From NCBI GenBank assembly GCA_033439265.1, contig JAVTVX010000002.1:4412001-4476000 (forward strand): a DNA stretch of 64,000 nt, read 5' to 3'. This DNA comes from Dillenia suffruticosa. Lineage: Eukaryota; Streptophyta; Magnoliopsida; Dilleniales; Dilleniaceae. The notes beneath the pieces were generated by a model, which was not told the DNA's origin, did not search any database, and saw nothing but the letters and a program-made list of their open reading frames with translations. Every line of letters starts with the position of its first letter. Positions within the stretch are counted from its first letter, which is position 1. This document shows positions 61,333-64,000 of this stretch, piece by piece. Both the position numbers and the translations under genes were made by a program.

Positions 61333-64000
61333 TAGTGAAGTAACCGGGCCGGGCTGGGCCGGGCCGGCAGCGGTTCCTAGTCCAGACCGGGCCGTGCCGG
61401 GCCGGTTCCCATTTTTTTCCTTGTGGAACCGGCCCGGCCCGCTGAACCGGAACCGGCGGTTCCTGGCCGGGCCGGTTCAGGGTCGGGCCCGGTTCGGTTT
61501 TTTTTTTTTTTCTCTTTTTATTGCGTTTTTCTAAATTTTTTTTCTAACTATATTTTTTAATTCCATTTTAATTTTATAACTCCATTTTTTTTAACTTTGT
61601 TTTTTTTTTAATTAACTTTTGATAATTCACTTGTAGTTAAAAATTAGAGACACAAGATTTTTAGAGTGGTTCCACCGAATTCGGTGTACGTCCACTACCA
61701 AGCTCATCACTTGGATTTTTAAATCCACTATTTTTTTTTACATTATTTTGATAATTACATCACTTTGATTTTTTTTCTATTTAAAATGACTTGTAAACAA
61801 AAGGAAAATATTAATATTATTATTATTATTATTATTATTCTTCTTCTTCAACTTCTTGTTCATCATCTTCCGAGATTTTGATAATTCCTTGCATTCTTTT
61901 TTCTGCATCCTTCCAATCTTTAATGCATATTAAAGCTTCTAAAGTGTCGTCCGCTAAATTTGTACGTTTTTCGGTTAACACTCGACCACCTGCACTAAAA
62001 GCACTTTCGGATGGTACTGTAGATACCGGAGGGGTTAGTACATCTTTAGCCACTTGGGCCAAAATTGGATAATATGATGCATTATTTTTTCACCAACCTA
62101 ATATATCATATAAATCTATATCATCAAAACTTTCTAATCTAGGTGTTTGTTTATATAAAAGTAATTCATTAAATGATGATGAAGAAGTTCTTTGTTTTTT
62201 TCCTAACATGTGTAAGGGATTAAATGAAAATGAAGATGATTGAATACTATTACTACTACTACTAGCTATATTATTAGTATTTAAATTATTAATTTCCTTT
62301 TCATATAATTCAAATATTGATTGTAAAGTATGAGATGTTTGTTGTTTTAAAAAATGTGGGTTAATAGACATTTCAGATGAAAAAACTTATGCAAAACAAT
62401 CTATTAACATTTCAACACCTTCAACCTTAACACGTGAATCTAATGCACTTGCAACTAAATATAAAATTTGAATTTCTTCATAATATTTTAAAATTTTTGT
62501 TTTCATTGAAAGAACAATTTCACCAAATCTTTCTTCATTTTCAAATTAATTAAATACATAAATAATTTTACAAAGATTTGGTAGCATTAAATGAGTAGTT
62601 GGATAATAATATCCAGAAAATAATTTTGTACATAAATAAAAATTTCCAATAATTTTGTAAGTGTAGACGCAAATTCAAAAGCGGTATTATCAATAAAACC
62701 ATATTCGTAATTTGAATTTGCAAATTCAATTAAAATATTTTGAAAAGGAAGAACACCTTGTAACATGTCATATGTTGAATTCCATCTAGTGTCACATTTC
62801 ATTTTAAATTTTTTATATTTTTTGTTATGTAAAATACATAATTGTCTCATTTCTTGAGTTTTTACAGCAGAATTTCTTATTTGATAAATTAAATCGCGAA
62901 TAGGTTGTAAAAATAGTTCTCCCACTGCTAAACCATCCTTAACACATAAATTAATTATATGACATGCACATCTAATATGAAAAAAAGCTCCATTTAAAAT
63001 TGTTTTTAAAAAAATTTTTAAACTATTAACCGCAGTGGTATTAGCCAAAGTATTATCAAAAGAAATAGAAAAAATTCTATCACTTATTCCATAATTATAA
63101 ACAACATTTGAAATTATTCTAGCTATATGTGCACCAGAATGTGGAAATTCCCAACGTTGAAAAGCTAAAATTCTTTTTTGTAAAGACCATAAATTATTTA
63201 TCCAATGACATGTTACTACAATATAATATTCTTTTTTATGCTCACTTTTCCAACTATCCGAACTTAATGAAAATTTACATTGATTAGTCATAAATTCTGT
63301 AAGTATACCATTTTTTAATTCCTGATATCTATCTAATGATCTCCTCCTATCGGATTTTTTACTACCTTTTTTATAACCGGGTTGTAAATATTTTTGGACA
63401 TATTCTTCAAATACAGGATCTGCAACTATACTAAGTGGTAATTCTTTTCTTGCTAGCCATTCTATTTGTCCAATTTTTTTTTATCCGAATTATATTTAAA
63501 TGTACCAATTATATTACCTCCCCCCGTAGAAATTTGTGTTTGTTTTGTTTGTGGTAATTTATCTGGATGATTATTAATTAAGTGTCTCTTAAATGTGCCT
63601 ACCCCCCAACCTTTTAAAAATTTATATTTTTGATAACAAATTTTACAAATTGCTTTTTGTTCATCATTTTTTCTTTCAAAAAATGTCCATATATTAAAAT
63701 CATTTTTTTTAATTTGTGTTGTGTTAGATTCAGTGTTACTAAATTCGGTTTCTTTCAAAAAAGTTTCAATATCTATATGATCGGGAATTTCAAAAAATGG
63801 AGGAAGAGGAGATTGTTGAGAAGATTGTGAAGAGTGTGTTCCGGCCATTTTATAAAAAAAATTAAGATTAAAATTTTTAAAATAATATATACGATAAAAT
63901 TTTTTAAAGGAAATTTAAAATTAAATTTTTTAAAAAGATAATACAAATGTAATGCAAATGCAAAAAAATAAATATGCAAAAAATTTAAATATACCGATTT
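61333..64000 (-). mobile_element. hAT-family transposon, third copy, cut by window edge
   Basis: The left (3') terminus TAGTGAAGTAACCGGG at 61333 resembles the ends of the two left-hand copies. It is followed by a GC-rich subterminal array (61345-61500), then a minus-strand transposase frame, then the AT-rich leader running off the window at 64000. By comparison with the 3.6-kb copies, about 1.0 to 1.2 kb should lie beyond the edge. The preceding 8 bp (ATATTGGA, 61325-61332) are the candidate target site. Confidence 0.85.
61835..63848 (-). pseudogene. hAT transposase, least decayed copy but disrupted
   Basis: Starts at ATG 63848 (MAGTHSSQSS). The BED finger is complete: IWTFFERK, C-x2-C in AICKICYQ, then FKRHLINNH. 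The hAT core follows (FSLSSDSW, ISFDNT, HIRCACHIINL, CDTRWNSTYDML), and the C-terminus has PSESAFSAGGRVL and an acidic tail ending at 61835. Breaks seen: a frameshift in an A run near 63475, another in a T run near 62643, and stops near 62548, 62389 and 62090. Family: BED-type hAT transposases, as in the RICESLEEPER/DAYSLEEPER relatives. With five lesions it is not expected to work. Confidence 0.87.

Noticed and set aside
1-64000. CRISPR arrays, bacterial-type operons, rRNA
   Set aside because: No spaced identical repeats, no operon structure and no rRNA-like stretch; the window is plant nuclear DNA.

Overview
This is nuclear DNA from a flowering plant. The evidence is GT-AG-spliced genes with long AT-rich introns, plant-type gene products, and a plant set of mobile elements: hAT, Stowaway and Tourist MITEs, L1 and RTE LINEs, gypsy-type LTR remnants and short tRNA-like SINEs. 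The species cannot be named from the sequence. Most short open frames here are chance frames in AT-rich or low-complexity DNA.

Three protein genes could be assembled exon by exon, with reading frame kept across every junction. (1) A class IV sirtuin, SRT1/SIRT6 type, on + at 12651-35130, has 14 exons and encodes 480 aa. (2) An NF-YB histone-fold subunit is on + at 46509-48921, with 2 exons and 272 aa. Its first exon is short and sits behind a TATA box and a GA-rich leader. (3) A nicotinate/nicotinamide mononucleotide adenylyltransferase (NMNAT) is on - at 49524-56609, with 9 exons, 248 aa and one GC-AG intron. The sirtuin consumes NAD and NMNAT makes it, so two genes of NAD metabolism lie about 14 kb apart with their 3' ends facing each other and NF-YB between them.

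Layout. 1-8 kb: a SINE, then a hAT transposon (661-7931) carrying a second hAT of the same family (1992-5602) inside it; both have 8-bp target duplications. 8-12.6 kb: AT-rich DNA with a SINE, a TRIM-like element and a Tourist-like MITE. 12.6-35.1 kb: SRT1, whose introns are swollen by L1 and RTE LINE remnants (intron 1), a short LTR element (intron 3), a local tandem duplication (intron 5), a 3.6-kb gag-protease LTR element (intron 7) and a probable inverted-repeat element (intron 11). 35.5-44.8 kb: a tandemly duplicated block containing decayed gypsy reverse transcriptase. One copy holds two SINEs that the other lacks. 46.4-57.4 kb: NF-YB and NMNAT, with one SINE between them and a Stowaway MITE in an NMNAT intron. 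57.4-61.3 kb: AT-rich DNA with a large foldback structure. 61.3-64 kb: a third hAT copy on the minus strand, running off the right edge.

I found no operon-like gene cluster, CRISPR array, rRNA or intact tRNA, and no clearly new biochemical system. The most informative features are the nested hAT pair, the tandem block with paralogous empty SINE sites, the foldback with tRNA-like box B motifs in its arms, unusual residues in the NF-YB histone fold, and the SRT1/NMNAT linkage.
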